The position numbers were made by a program, and so were the translations under genes. Positions 16,174-24,491 of a DNA stretch of 64,000 nucleotides are shown here, one piece after another. This stretch comes from an uncultured Muribaculaceae bacterium (GTDB taxonomy: Bacteria; Bacteroidota; Bacteroidia; Bacteroidales; Muribaculaceae), in the NCBI GenBank assembly GCA_910588035.1, contig CAJUPY010000002.1, positions 1 through 64,000 of the forward strand. Reading direction: 5' to 3'. How positions within the stretch are numbered: position 1 is the stretch's first letter; each line of letters begins with the position of its first letter. The notes beneath the pieces were generated by a model, which saw only the letters and a list, made by a program, of their open reading frames with translations, was not told the origin of the DNA and made no database searches.

Positions 16174-17708
16174 TTGGCAAAGCTTACCGCACGGGTCTCA
16201 CGGATAACCGTAATCTTGACCTGTCCGGGATAGGTCATCTCGTCCTGAATGCGTTTTGCAATCTCTGCCGACAGTTTTTCTGTTTCAACATCGTCAATTT
16301 TGTCTGCTCCTACAATCACACGCAGTTCCCTGCCGGCCTGAATGGCATAGGTTTTCAGCACTCCGGGATAGCTTAGCGCAAGCTGCTCAAGATCATTGAG
16401 ACGTTTGATGTAGGCCTCTACGATCTCACGGCGTGCGCCCGGACGGGCTCCGGAAATCGCATCACACACCTGAACAATCGGTGCAAGCAGGCTTGTCTGT
16501 TCGATCTCGTCGTGGTGGGCTCCTATCGCATTGCAGATTTCAGGTTTCTCCTTATATTTTTCGGCGAGCTTCATTCCGAGCAATGCGTGCGGCAATTCCG
16601 GTTCTTCATCGGGCACTTTGCCAATGTCATGCAGCAGACCGGCACGGCGTGCCTTTTTCGGATTCAATCCGAGTTCAGAAGCCATTATCGCACACAGGTT
16701 CGCTGTCTCGCGGGAGTGCTGGAGCAGGTTCTGGCCGTAGCTTGAACGGTATTTCATCTTTCCGACCAAACGTATCAGATCGGGGTGCAGACCGTGAATG
16801 CCGAGATCAATTGCCGTGCGCTTTCCGGTCTCAACTATCTCCTCTTCTATTTGTTTACGCACTTTTGCGACAACTTCCTCGATGCGTGCCGGGTGAATGC
16901 GTCCGTCAGCAACGAGCTGATGAAGCGCCAGACGGGCAATCTCGCGGCGAACCGGATCAAAGCCTGAAAGCACAATTGCCTCGGGGGTATCATCGACAAT
17001 GATCTCGATTCCGGTTGCAGCCTCAAGCGCACGTATGTTTCGGCCCTCTCGACCAATGATTCTGCCTTTTATCTCATCAGAGTCTATGTGGAAAATAGTA
17101 ACCGAATTTTCTATAGCGGTCTCAGTGGCGACACGTTGGATTGATTGGACGACAATTCGCTTGGCTTCTTTGTTTGCCGTCATTTTAGCTTCGTCCATGA
17201 TGTCGTTTATGTAAGATGCGGCCGCTGTCTTGGCCTCGTCTTTGAGTGACTCGATAAGTTTCTCCTTTGCCTCGTCTGAAGAGAGTCCGGAGATGTGTTC
17301 AAGCTCGGTGCGTGCATCGTGAATCAGATGATCAAGTTCCTCGCGTCTGATCTCATTGGCGTTGATCTGGGCCTCGACCGTAGCACGTATGGTCTCGATT
17401 TCGTTCATGCGACGCTGATTCTCGCTCTGCTGCTGGTTCAGCTGCAGTTCCCGTTGTTTCAATTTCGACTCCTGAGACTGAATTTTCGACAGACGCTGGT
17501 TAGCCTGTTTTTCAGCCTCGGCTTTGATTTTCAACTCTTCTTCGCGAGCCTCGAGAAGTTTGTTTTTCTTCAGTACCTCGGCATCGCGCCCGGCATTTTC
17601 AAGTATCGTTTTTGCACGACTTGTCGCCATTGTTTTCTGAACCGCAAGCGTCAGAAGGTAACCTGCGCCCAATCCGACCAGTCCGCAAATGATATATACA
17701 ATTGTCAT
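16170..17708 (-). CDS. rny: Ribonuclease Y
   Basis: Membrane-anchored endoribonuclease, 512 residues. One N-terminal membrane helix (IVYIICGLVGLGAGYLLTLA), a long coiled coil rich in Glu/Lys/Gln (about 30-200), a KH domain (GRIIGREGRNIRALEAATGI) and an HD domain with RETANLCAIMASELG and the catalytic pair in GLLHDIGKVPDEE. Length is normal. It begins the coupled run rny-ricT-gldH-HAD-M24-cca-queD-queE. A terminator separates it from zapA; I did not find a convincing TAnnTTTG promoter in the 42 nt after that terminator, so expression may depend on read-through. Confidence 0.96.
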   Translation of the reverse strand: MTIVYIICGLVGLGAGYLLTLAVQKTMATSRAKTILENAGRDAEVLKKNKLLEAREEELKIKAEAEKQANQRLSKIQSQESKLKQRELQLNQQQSENQRRMNEIETIRATVEAQINANEIRREELDHLIHDARTELEHISGLSSDEAKEKLIESLKDEAKTAAASYINDIMDEAKMTANKEAKRIVVQSIQRVATETAIENSVTIFHIDSDEIKGRIIGREGRNIRALEAATGIEIIVDDTPEAIVLSGFDPVRREIARLALHQLVADGRIHPARIEEVVAKVRKQIEEEIVETGKRTAIDLGIHGLHPDLIRLVGKMKYRSSYGQNLLQHSRETANLCAIMASELGLNPKKARRAGLLHDIGKVPDEEPELPHALLGMKLAEKYKEKPEICNAIGAHHDEIEQTSLLAPIVQVCDAISGARPGARREIVEAYIKRLNDLEQLALSYPGVLKTYAIQAGRELRVIVGADKIDDVETEKLSAEIAKRIQDEMTYPGQVKITVIRETRAVSFAK

Positions 17709-17749
17709 GTTTTAAAGATTTATGTATTTAATGTTCAATTAATTATCCA

Positions 17750-17796
17750 TAAACAAAAACTGCACTTCGCCCGACGGGAAACGGGTGACGTGCAGG
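17750..17796 (-). terminator. Terminator or attenuator between zapA and rny
   Basis: On the minus strand CTGCAC...CCCG loops back as CGGG...GTGCAG and is followed by TTTTTGTTT. It lies 38 nt after the zapA stop codon. Confidence 0.75.
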
Positions 17797-17833
17797 TATG
17801 TATCAATTTCAACGTCAGAACCTCAGCCGACAA

Positions 17834-18139
17834 TCATTTCTGACCGACGACATCATCGACCAGCAACCGATCGAGCGTTTCTTCCAATTCGTGAAGTGTC
17901 GCGACAGTCTCACGCTCTGTTGCACCGTTGACGACAAATGCCTGGGCGAAACGCAAGGCAATCATTGCCAGGATTTCTTTGGGAGCTTTGTCGGCGAAAC
18001 GTCTGCTCCATGATGTCCAAAGCTGGTTCACAAGCTCACTTGCGTCTCTCCAGCTTTTCTCTTCCTCGGCCGTAGAAGCCTTGAAAGACATTGGTGCCAA
18101 ATCGGCTATGCGTAGGTTGAATTCTTTCTGTTGACTCAT
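17834..18139 (-). CDS. zapA: Cell division protein ZapA
   Basis: FtsZ-ring associated protein, 101 residues. N-terminal FNLRIADLAPMSFKASTAEE is the short beta-rich ZapA domain that binds FtsZ, followed by two helices (LVNQLWTSWSRRF and the long coiled region around ILAMIALRFAQAFVV) that would form the tetramer. It lies 4 nt downstream of a coiled-coil gene, probably its partner. Assigned on overall pattern and context rather than a catalytic motif. Confidence 0.8.
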   Translation of the reverse strand: MSQQKEFNLRIADLAPMSFKASTAEEEKSWRDASELVNQLWTSWSRRFADKAPKEILAMIALRFAQAFVVNGATERETVATLHELEETLDRLLVDDVVGQK

Positions 18140-18143
18140 TGCA

Positions 18144-18437
18144 TCATTGGTTTAGATCGTTGATGCACTTAGTGATTTCCCGCACTAATTTCGACAAAAC
18201 GGCGCGGCTATGTTCAACGGCTTCACGAGTCGGGGCAACTGCCGTGGCAAATTTCATATATTCAATCTGCCTCTTCAACTCGGCAATCTCCTTCTTCTGA
18301 CTCTCAATCGTCGCCTCAAGCTCGACTATTTCAGCATCCGCTTCATTTTTCCGCGCCACAATCAGTGAATAGCGGTCAAAAAGCAGTTGGGTTTTATGCT
18401 TCAATCGTTCAATCTGTGCTTGAAGTTCACCTGCCAT
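18144..18437 (-). CDS. Coiled-coil protein upstream of zapA, possible ZapB-like partner
   Basis: Predicted 97-residue cytoplasmic protein, almost wholly coiled coil from residue 3 to 65 (heptads across LQAQIERLKHKTQLLFDRY and IVELEATIESQKKEIAELKR), with a C-terminal helix ending KCINDLNQ. The close spacing to zapA suggests a divisome role, and ZapB is likewise a short coiled coil, but sequence homology to ZapB is not claimed. Confidence 0.7.
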   Translation of the reverse strand: MAGELQAQIERLKHKTQLLFDRYSLIVARKNEADAEIVELEATIESQKKEIAELKRQIEYMKFATAVAPTREAVEHSRAVLSKLVREITKCINDLNQ

Positions 18438-18454
18438 TTTGTTTCAATTTTTTA

Positions 18455-18462
18455 CAAAAGTA
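18455..18462 (-). promoter_or_regulatory. -7 box upstream of the zapA operon
   Basis: Minus-strand TACTTTTG, 18 nt upstream of the ATG at 18437, giving a leader of about 12 nt. No clear -33 TTG at the usual spacing. Confidence 0.5.
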
Positions 18463-18560
18463 CTTAATTATTTCCAAATTTCCACTATCTGTCATCTTTT
18501 TTTTCATCACCCACCCCGATTTTTCACAATCCACACCCGGTCAGTATGACAACATACGAC

Positions 18561-18592
18561 AAAAGAGACGATCTGAAATCAGATCGTCTCTT
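18561..18592 (-). terminator. Terminator of tRNA-Glu
   Basis: Perfect 12-bp stem GAGACGATCTGA/TCAGATCGTCTC with a 2-nt centre, followed on the minus strand by TTTTGT. It lies 11 nt after the tRNA 3' end. Confidence 0.8.
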
Positions 18593-18602
18593 GTCTCTGT
18601 CG

Positions 18603-18675
18603 TAGCGAATTCGGGATTCGAACCCGAGTTTCCGCCGTGAGAGGGCGGCGTGCTAGGCCTCTACACTAAATCGCC
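18603..18675 (-). tRNA. tRNA-Glu(CTC)
   Basis: Cloverleaf on the minus strand: acceptor GGCGATT/ATTCGCT, anticodon stem CCGCC/GGCGG with loop CTCTCAC (anticodon CTC), T arm TCGGG-TTCGAAT-CCCGA, discriminator A. The acceptor stem has a G-T first pair and one T-T mismatch at its sixth position. CCA is not encoded. Confidence 0.9.
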
Positions 18676-18698
18676 ATAGCTTTCGTTCATTGACGGTG

Positions 18699-18729
18699 CA
18701 AAGGTAAGGCTTATTTTTCATTCGTGCAA
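18699..18729 (-). promoter_or_regulatory. Promoter of tRNA-Glu
   Basis: Minus-strand TACCTTTG (18699-18706) with TTG (18727-18729) 20 nt upstream. The -7 box is identical to that of tRNA-Pro at 4252. Confidence 0.7.
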
Positions 18730-18781
18730 ATTTTTCGGCCATTTTTTTCAAAGCGACGCCTGTTTTTTCAACATTTCGAGA

Positions 18782-19327
18782 TCAGCGGCTTGCAAACATC
18801 GCGCCTGTCGCAATCTGCTGATATGCGTAACAACCGGCTTCGCTGATTTCCACAAGCTGCATGTCACCTTCGGGAGTGATCATCTTGACATGTGTGTCGT
18901 CTACAAATGTCATGAATGGATAGCTCTCCTCGCCGACATTGACACTCCATGTCTGATCGTCGATATCGAAGTCAAGACGAACGCTTGTATTGTCGTTCAT
19001 CGCAGTGATGGTGTAACCTTTGCCGTCACACTCGACCAGGTAACGTCCGTCATTTCCTTCAATGACCTTCTTACCCTTGGCCACCGGATTTTCTCCACTC
19101 CAGAACTCGATGCTGTTCAGAACAAGCAGATCGGCAAGACCTGACACCTCATAGACCGGAAGAATCCAGAATGCGAAAAACACAAGTTCATTCACAAACT
19201 TGTTGCCGACTGTCTGGTTCCATGACAGAAGTTTGTTTGTCAGTGAGAAACTACCGATACATGATGTCGACACGAGCGACGCTGCCACAGTCAGAATGAC
19301 TGCCACGCTTAAATACTTTTTTTTCAT
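18782..19327 (-). CDS. DUF3332-type lipoprotein
   Basis: Predicted lipoprotein of 181 residues. Signal peptide with Cys23 in SLVSTSC; the mature protein begins IGSFSLTNKLLSWNQTVGNKF, with a hydrophobic stretch (ELVFFAFWILPVYEVSGLADLLVLN) that may be a membrane segment, then a beta-rich C-terminal part. This arrangement fits DUF3332, whose function is unknown. It has its own -7 box 55 nt upstream and sits alone between the transglycosylase gene and tRNA-Glu. Confidence 0.8.
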   Translation of the reverse strand: MKKKYLSVAVILTVAASLVSTSCIGSFSLTNKLLSWNQTVGNKFVNELVFFAFWILPVYEVSGLADLLVLNSIEFWSGENPVAKGKKVIEGNDGRYLVECDGKGYTITAMNDNTSVRLDFDIDDQTWSVNVGEESYPFMTFVDDTHVKMITPEGDMQLVEISEAGCYAYQQIATGAMFASR

Positions 19328-19382
19328 TTAGTTAGTTTTTAGGGTTGAAACGGAATTAAACAATTAATCTATTTATTGATTA

Positions 19383-19390
19383 CAAATATA
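19383..19390 (-). promoter_or_regulatory. -7 box upstream of the DUF3332 gene
   Basis: Minus-strand TATATTTG between the stop codon of the upstream gene (19394) and the DUF3332 ATG. The -33 box would fall in the upstream coding region; no good TTG was seen. Confidence 0.45.
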
Positions 19391-19393
19391 ACA

Positions 19394-20770
19394 TCAAATT
19401 GGCACTTCTCGTTTAGCGTGGTTGTAAAATTTATAAATTTCACGCACGTAGGCCGTGGTCTGACGTCCTCGGCAATAGCCATATTTGACGACCGGATCGT
19501 TGATATATTTAGGGTTTGATTTCAACAGAAGTGCATCGGCGACATTGTCGGTCCACACCCTCGGGTTGCGTCCGGTCTTCCTTGCCAACGCTATGGCATC
19601 ATAGATATGCGCATGACCCGAATTGTAAGATGCAAGTATGAATTTTTTTCTTTCTTCAGGGTCTGGTATTCTGCTTTCAAGTGCTTTGTCAAGATCTCTT
19701 ATCAGACGGACAGCCGTGGCTATGTTTGCTTCGGGATCGTTGATACGGGCCTGACTGAGTCCGTATTGTCTGGCCGTTCCCGGCATTATCTGCATCAACC
19801 CCCGGGCTCCTGCCCACGACACAGCCTTTGGATTGAAATGGCTCTCAGTATAGGCCTGCGCCGCCAACAGACGCCAGTCCCAACCGATTTCCGAAGCATA
19901 TTTCCGGAAAAGGTCATCGTAGGGAGAAATGCGTCCTTTTGAGAAATCAATGCTGTAGTGGCTCTCGTCGTTCTTGCTCAGTTCAAAATATTTTTTCAAA
20001 AGCTCATCCATCGATTTCCGCGATTTCTCCGTGTCCATCCAATTGTTGATCGAGTCAGCCAGCCACGGTTTCGACGGTGAGACACCCCATGAGTGACGCT
20101 GCGGGAAACTCAAGGCAAGTGTGATGTCAAGATCTTTGTAGTAGGTCTTGTTAAGGCGTGCTATGTCACTGTCGACTACAGTGAGCGAGATCATTCCCCG
20201 TGACACCATGTCGATCAGGTCTTCTGTTATCATCGTGTCCCTGTCAACGGTGTGTATCACAATGCCGCCTCCGAGTTCCTCGTTGAGATTTTCGAGACGA
20301 TATTGATACTTGGAATTTTTCTCCACATACACATCTCTGCCGACAAGTTGTGTCACATCGGTTATCAACGAGTCGAGATTGGCATGTTTGGGCTGTACCA
20401 GAACCTGAGATGTGTTGTTGACAGGTCCGGTTGGCAAAACCGAGCCTTTGAACTCGGCTGTGATAGGTATGTCATAGGCCAGAAGATCAACTTCACCCGA
20501 ATCGAGCATCTCTATCATCTTTGACATAGACGGAGCCACTTTCAGGTCGAGAACAAGACCTTTGTCTTCAGCGAACTGTTTGACAAGGGTATAGTCAAAA
20601 CCCATTTCTTCATCTCGATAAGAGAAATAAGAAGTGGGGCTATAGAGCGTCGCAACTCTCAATGTATCCGGAAGAGGCTTTTCCTCGCTCCGCTGTCCTT
20701 TATTACATCCTGCGAATCCGGTAGCCACCATTGCGATGGCCAATACCAGAATCAGCCATCGCATGTTCAT
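19394..20770 (-). CDS. MltF-like lytic transglycosylase lipoprotein
   Basis: Predicted envelope lipoprotein, 458 residues, lipobox FAGC (Cys22). Two domains: an amino-acid-binding-type periplasmic domain (about 35-270, with DTLRVATLYSPTSYFSYRDE and EVDLLAYDIPIT) and an SLT lytic transglycosylase domain (about 290-430) with the catalytic Glu in AYTESHFNPKAVSWAGARGL followed by MQIMPGTARQYGL. This is the layout of E. coli MltF, which cleaves peptidoglycan and is controlled by its binding domain. It lies 21 nt downstream of purM at the end of a run of envelope genes. Confidence 0.9.
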   Translation of the reverse strand: MNMRWLILVLAIAMVATGFAGCNKGQRSEEKPLPDTLRVATLYSPTSYFSYRDEEMGFDYTLVKQFAEDKGLVLDLKVAPSMSKMIEMLDSGEVDLLAYDIPITAEFKGSVLPTGPVNNTSQVLVQPKHANLDSLITDVTQLVGRDVYVEKNSKYQYRLENLNEELGGGIVIHTVDRDTMITEDLIDMVSRGMISLTVVDSDIARLNKTYYKDLDITLALSFPQRHSWGVSPSKPWLADSINNWMDTEKSRKSMDELLKKYFELSKNDESHYSIDFSKGRISPYDDLFRKYASEIGWDWRLLAAQAYTESHFNPKAVSWAGARGLMQIMPGTARQYGLSQARINDPEANIATAVRLIRDLDKALESRIPDPEERKKFILASYNSGHAHIYDAIALARKTGRNPRVWTDNVADALLLKSNPKYINDPVVKYGYCRGRQTTAYVREIYKFYNHAKREVPI

Positions 20771-20791
20771 AAATTCTGTCGTGGTTGATCG

Positions 20792-21958
20792 TTAGTACTC
20801 AAATGTGCCTTTCTCGGTCACCAATGTCAGCCTGTTTGTCTCAGAGGCCTCCACCCGACCTACGATGCGGGCCTCGATTCCAAACCTGCCGGCTATCTCA
20901 ATAACCTTAGCGGCATTTTCAGGAGCAATATAGACTTCAAGACGGTGACCCATGTTGAATACTTTATACATCTCCTTATAATCAGTACCAGATTCACGTG
21001 CAATTAGTTCAAAAAGTGGTGGAATTGGAAACAAATTGTCTTTTATGACATGTTTATTCTCCACAAAATGCATCACTTTGGTCTGCGCGCCACCAGAGCA
21101 GTGTACCATGCCATGAACCTGAGATCGCATTTCATCAAGCATCGCTTTCACAAAAGGCGCGTATGTACGTGTCGGCGACAACACCAACTGTCCGGCATTG
21201 AGCGGAGTACCTTCTACCTTGTCGGTCAAACCTACCGAACCTGAGTAAACAAGTTCCTCGGGAACAGCACTGTCGTAGGTCTCTGGATATTTTTTCGCAA
21301 CTTCTTTCGAGAAGACATCATGGCGCGCCGACGTCAGTCCGTTGCTGCCCATACCTCCGTTGTAACCTGTTTCATATGTCGCCTGACCATACGATGCAAG
21401 ACCGACAATAACATCACCGGCCTGAATATTGGCGTTGTCAATAACATCACTTCGCTTCATGCGGCAAGTGACGGTGCTGTCGACAATGATCGTGCGAACC
21501 AGATCACCGACATCGGCCGTCTCGCCACCGGTAGAGTAAATCGACACACCCTGACGGCGGAGCTCATCGAGCAATTCCTCGGTGCCGTTGATGATTGCGG
21601 CTATAACCTCGCCCGGAACGAGCATCTTGTTGCGTCCGATCGTCGACGACACGAGAATGTTGTCAGTGGCTCCGACACACAGCAGGTCATCGACATTCAT
21701 GATCAGGGCATCCTGGGCTATTCCTTTCCAAACCGACAGATCGCCCGTCTCACGCCAGTAGGCGTATGCCAGAGACGACTTCGTGCCGGCTCCGTCGGCA
21801 TGCATTATATTGCAATAGTCGGGATCTCCACCGAGTATATCGGGAATGATTTTGCAGAATGCCTTGGGATAAAGCCCCTTGTCAATGTTGCGGATCGCGT
21901 TGTGGACATCTTCTTTAGAGGCCGAAACGCCTCTGAGGTCATAGCGTTGGGTTGACAT
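20792..21958 (-). CDS. purM: AIR synthase-related protein, probable phosphoribosylformylglycinamidine cyclo-ligase
   Basis: Purine biosynthesis enzyme that closes the imidazole ring (FGAM to AIR). The product is 388 residues, longer than the roughly 345 of E. coli PurM but of the size usual for the Bacteroidota form. Visible are MHADGAGTKSSLAYAYW (substrate loop), DALIMNVDDLLCVGATD (Mg-binding Asp pair), TGGETADVGDLVRTI and VHCSGGAQTKVMHFV. Located between cdsA (18 nt) and the MltF-like gene (21 nt), an unusual place for a purine gene that suggests simple co-expression of housekeeping genes. Confidence 0.9.
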   Translation of the reverse strand: MSTQRYDLRGVSASKEDVHNAIRNIDKGLYPKAFCKIIPDILGGDPDYCNIMHADGAGTKSSLAYAYWRETGDLSVWKGIAQDALIMNVDDLLCVGATDNILVSSTIGRNKMLVPGEVIAAIINGTEELLDELRRQGVSIYSTGGETADVGDLVRTIIVDSTVTCRMKRSDVIDNANIQAGDVIVGLASYGQATYETGYNGGMGSNGLTSARHDVFSKEVAKKYPETYDSAVPEELVYSGSVGLTDKVEGTPLNAGQLVLSPTRTYAPFVKAMLDEMRSQVHGMVHCSGGAQTKVMHFVENKHVIKDNLFPIPPLFELIARESGTDYKEMYKVFNMGHRLEVYIAPENAAKVIEIAGRFGIEARIVGRVEASETNRLTLVTEKGTFEY

Positions 21959-21976
21959 AAGAATTATTGCGTGAAA

Positions 21977-22819
21977 TTATTGAAAAATCATGATAAACAG
22001 AAAGTAACACAGTGTTGCCGGCGCGACAAGAAGAAGAGAGTCAATGCGGTCAAGAATGCCACCGTGGCCAGGCATGATGTTGCCTGAATCTTTTACATTT
22101 ACGGCTCGTTTGATCAACGACTCGACAAGGTCGCCCCACGTCGCGAAAACCGAGACAACGACCGCAAAAAATATCATCTCCGCCATTGACAAATGGCCGA
22201 AACAGTTATCAAAAAAAGTATGCATCAAAATTGCAGACACGATGCAGAATGCCATTCCGCCCCAGAACCCTTCCCACGATTTTTTGGGTGAAATGCGCTC
22301 AAACAGACGGCGGCGGCCGATCAGCGATCCGACACAGAAAGCTCCCGTGTCATTAAGCCAGATGAATATGAACATTGCGAGCACGATATGGGGCGTGGCA
22401 ACGACATTATATAAGACCACGAGCAGAGTCAGCGGCAACGCTATGTAGAGCTGTCCGGCAAACGAACGGCTCAGCGCGCCAACCGGATCGGGACAACGGG
22501 CATAAAGCTCTTCGACCAATCTGGCGATCAGATAAATCAGATATGGGACCAACGATGTAACCGCGAGATCACGGCTGATCGTTCCGTTGCAGGCAAGTGT
22601 GGTCATCGTTATCAACGAGAGCGCGCCGTAGATGTCAAGAATATTGGTCAACAGCCGACTCTGACGTCCCTGCAATGTCATCTTCTGAAACTCATACATG
22701 GCAAATACGGCAAGTATCAGGCACAGGTTCATGAAAAGCCAGCTGCCTGAATTGATACTTACGATTATGAGAAGAACATATGCGGCTCCTGAAAGGGCTC
22801 TTGTTACAACGTTGTTCAT
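21977..22819 (-). CDS. cdsA: Phosphatidate cytidylyltransferase
   Basis: Integral membrane enzyme making CDP-diacylglycerol for phospholipid synthesis; 280 residues. Several membrane helices are visible. The C-terminal signature is clear: SPKKSWEGFWGGMAFC early, then GDLVESLIKRAVNVKDSGNI and MPGHGGILDRIDSLL, with the metal-binding Asp residues. It lies 11 nt after the mltD-like gene. Confidence 0.95.
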   Translation of the reverse strand: MNNVVTRALSGAAYVLLIIVSINSGSWLFMNLCLILAVFAMYEFQKMTLQGRQSRLLTNILDIYGALSLITMTTLACNGTISRDLAVTSLVPYLIYLIARLVEELYARCPDPVGALSRSFAGQLYIALPLTLLVVLYNVVATPHIVLAMFIFIWLNDTGAFCVGSLIGRRRLFERISPKKSWEGFWGGMAFCIVSAILMHTFFDNCFGHLSMAEMIFFAVVVSVFATWGDLVESLIKRAVNVKDSGNIMPGHGGILDRIDSLLLVAPATLCYFLFIMIFQ

Positions 22820-22830
22820 TTTCCTATTGA

Positions 22831-24456
22831 TTATTTTACACGCAGACTCTGACCTGCCTGAATATTGTCATTTTTAAGTCCGTTGAGCTGACGCAACTTG
22901 GACACCGTCGTGTGGTTGCGCTTTGCTATCTTCGAAAGGCTGTCGCCACGACGCACTTTGACATAGACCGGTCCTGACTGTTTTGATTCAGTTTTAATTT
23001 TCTGTTTTTTTTGCGGCTCGGCTTTCGGTTGCGGCTTCTCTTCAACTTCTTCAGCTGCCGGGTCAACTGTAATACCAGCTCCGTCATTGAGTGAATCGGC
23101 CGAATTTGCATCATCGGCGGTAACTGACTCGTTTTCATCCGGTTTTGATGTTTCTTCAATGTCTTCACGCAGTGTGCGCTGAACCGTCACCACTTTTATA
23201 GTTTGTCCGCGGCGCACGCTTCTGATTCCGTTTGCATTTCTGAGAGAAGAGACTGTCACTCCATATTTTCTCGCTATCGACGACAAGGTCTCACCTCTCT
23301 GAACTTTATGATACTGAGTCTTCTCTGTGATCATATATTTGCCATCGGAGGTGACACTGATCTGAGAGCCATCAGAAGGTTCTACTCTCGAGCGTCGGTT
23401 ATACAGAGTCGCGTCGTGCGACACTATCGAATCTTCACTCATCAGATAGGCATAGACCTGTTGAGACGGCAAGACAAGAGAATAGGGACGTATGTTTCCG
23501 GGAATTATATCCTGACGATATTGAGGATTCAAAGCTCTGATTTCCTCGACCGGAATCTGAAGCACATCGGCGATCTGCTTGAAATGAACCCTTTTATTGA
23601 CATGGATAGTGTCAGTGATGATAGGTTTTTTCGTCAACGCCGGAGCTATGTTGTGCTCATTGTGATAGTTCATCACATAGCATGCGCCGATGAAACAGGG
23701 CACATAGCCTCGGGTCTCGGCAGGAAGGAACGGATAGATGTCCCAAAAATCCTTCTTACCCTCACCTGCCCTGCGCAACGCCTTGTTCACATTGCCCGGA
23801 CCGCAGTTATAGGCTGCGATGGCAAGCGACCAGTCGTTGTAGATTTCATAGAGTTGCTTGAGATATTTAGCCGCCATTTCTGACGATTTGACCGGATCTC
23901 GACGCTCGTCGACCACCGAATTTATCTCAAGTCCAAGACCGCGTGCTGTCGGTGTCATGAACTGCCACAGACCGGTCGCTCCTGCGCGTGAGACAGCATC
24001 GGGGTTCAGTGCCGACTCGATGACAGGAAGATATTTCAATTCAAGCGGCATCTGCTCTTTTTCAAGTGCCGCTTCAAATATCGGATTGTAGTAATGGCTC
24101 ATGCCGAGCATATTCTCGACCAACGAGCGTTTGCGCTGCGTATACATGTTTATAACCCCTCTGACCAGCGAGTTGAACGGCATCTCTATCACATAGGGTA
24201 ATTTGCCGAGACGCTCCACTATCACCTCGTCGGGAGCCGAGACCGACTCACGGTAATCGGCCAGCGAATCAAGCTGCGCATAAGTGCTGAGATACCAGTT
24301 GTGCATCATTTTGTTGGTGTTGGTCTCGACACTTTCAGGATAGATCACAGTTGAATCTTGAAGTGAGCGGTCAAGTTTCAATACTGACAGCGGCTCAGCC
24401 TGTGACAAAAGGCATGCAGCCGACATCATGAGAGTTATAATTGTCTTTTTCAGCAT
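22831..24456 (-). CDS. MltD-like lytic transglycosylase with LysM domains
   Basis: Secreted or outer-membrane murein hydrolase, 541 residues. Signal peptide (about 1-20, ending LLSQA). SLT domain (about 120-260) with the catalytic Glu in PVIESALNPDAVSRAGATGL and WQFMTPTARGLGLEI. Then a degenerate LysM-like stretch (HFKQIADVLQIPVEEIRALN), a LysM (VQRGETLSSIARKYGVTVSS), an acidic/lysine-rich linker, and a C-terminal LysM (RRGDSLSKIAKRNHTTVSKL). LysM modules bind peptidoglycan glycan strands. It follows the DUF5683 gene by 35 nt, an order shared with other Bacteroidales next to parAB. Confidence 0.94.
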   Translation of the reverse strand: MLKKTIITLMMSAACLLSQAEPLSVLKLDRSLQDSTVIYPESVETNTNKMMHNWYLSTYAQLDSLADYRESVSAPDEVIVERLGKLPYVIEMPFNSLVRGVINMYTQRKRSLVENMLGMSHYYNPIFEAALEKEQMPLELKYLPVIESALNPDAVSRAGATGLWQFMTPTARGLGLEINSVVDERRDPVKSSEMAAKYLKQLYEIYNDWSLAIAAYNCGPGNVNKALRRAGEGKKDFWDIYPFLPAETRGYVPCFIGACYVMNYHNEHNIAPALTKKPIITDTIHVNKRVHFKQIADVLQIPVEEIRALNPQYRQDIIPGNIRPYSLVLPSQQVYAYLMSEDSIVSHDATLYNRRSRVEPSDGSQISVTSDGKYMITEKTQYHKVQRGETLSSIARKYGVTVSSLRNANGIRSVRRGQTIKVVTVQRTLREDIEETSKPDENESVTADDANSADSLNDGAGITVDPAAEEVEEKPQPKAEPQKKQKIKTESKQSGPVYVKVRRGDSLSKIAKRNHTTVSKLRQLNGLKNDNIQAGQSLRVK

Positions 24457-24491
24457 TTTAAGATATATAGCGATTATTGGCGTTGTTTGTT

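Noticed and set aside
14857..16233. A 458-codon open frame on the plus strand, opposite ricT and rny
   Set aside because: It is the antisense shadow of ricT, which has conserved Cys motifs and proper overlaps with rny and gldH. The frame has no recognisable domain.
17709..17833. Possible 6S or other small RNA between zapA and rny
   Set aside because: The only structure is a short hairpin followed by a T-run, best read as a terminator; no long 6S-like rod was found.
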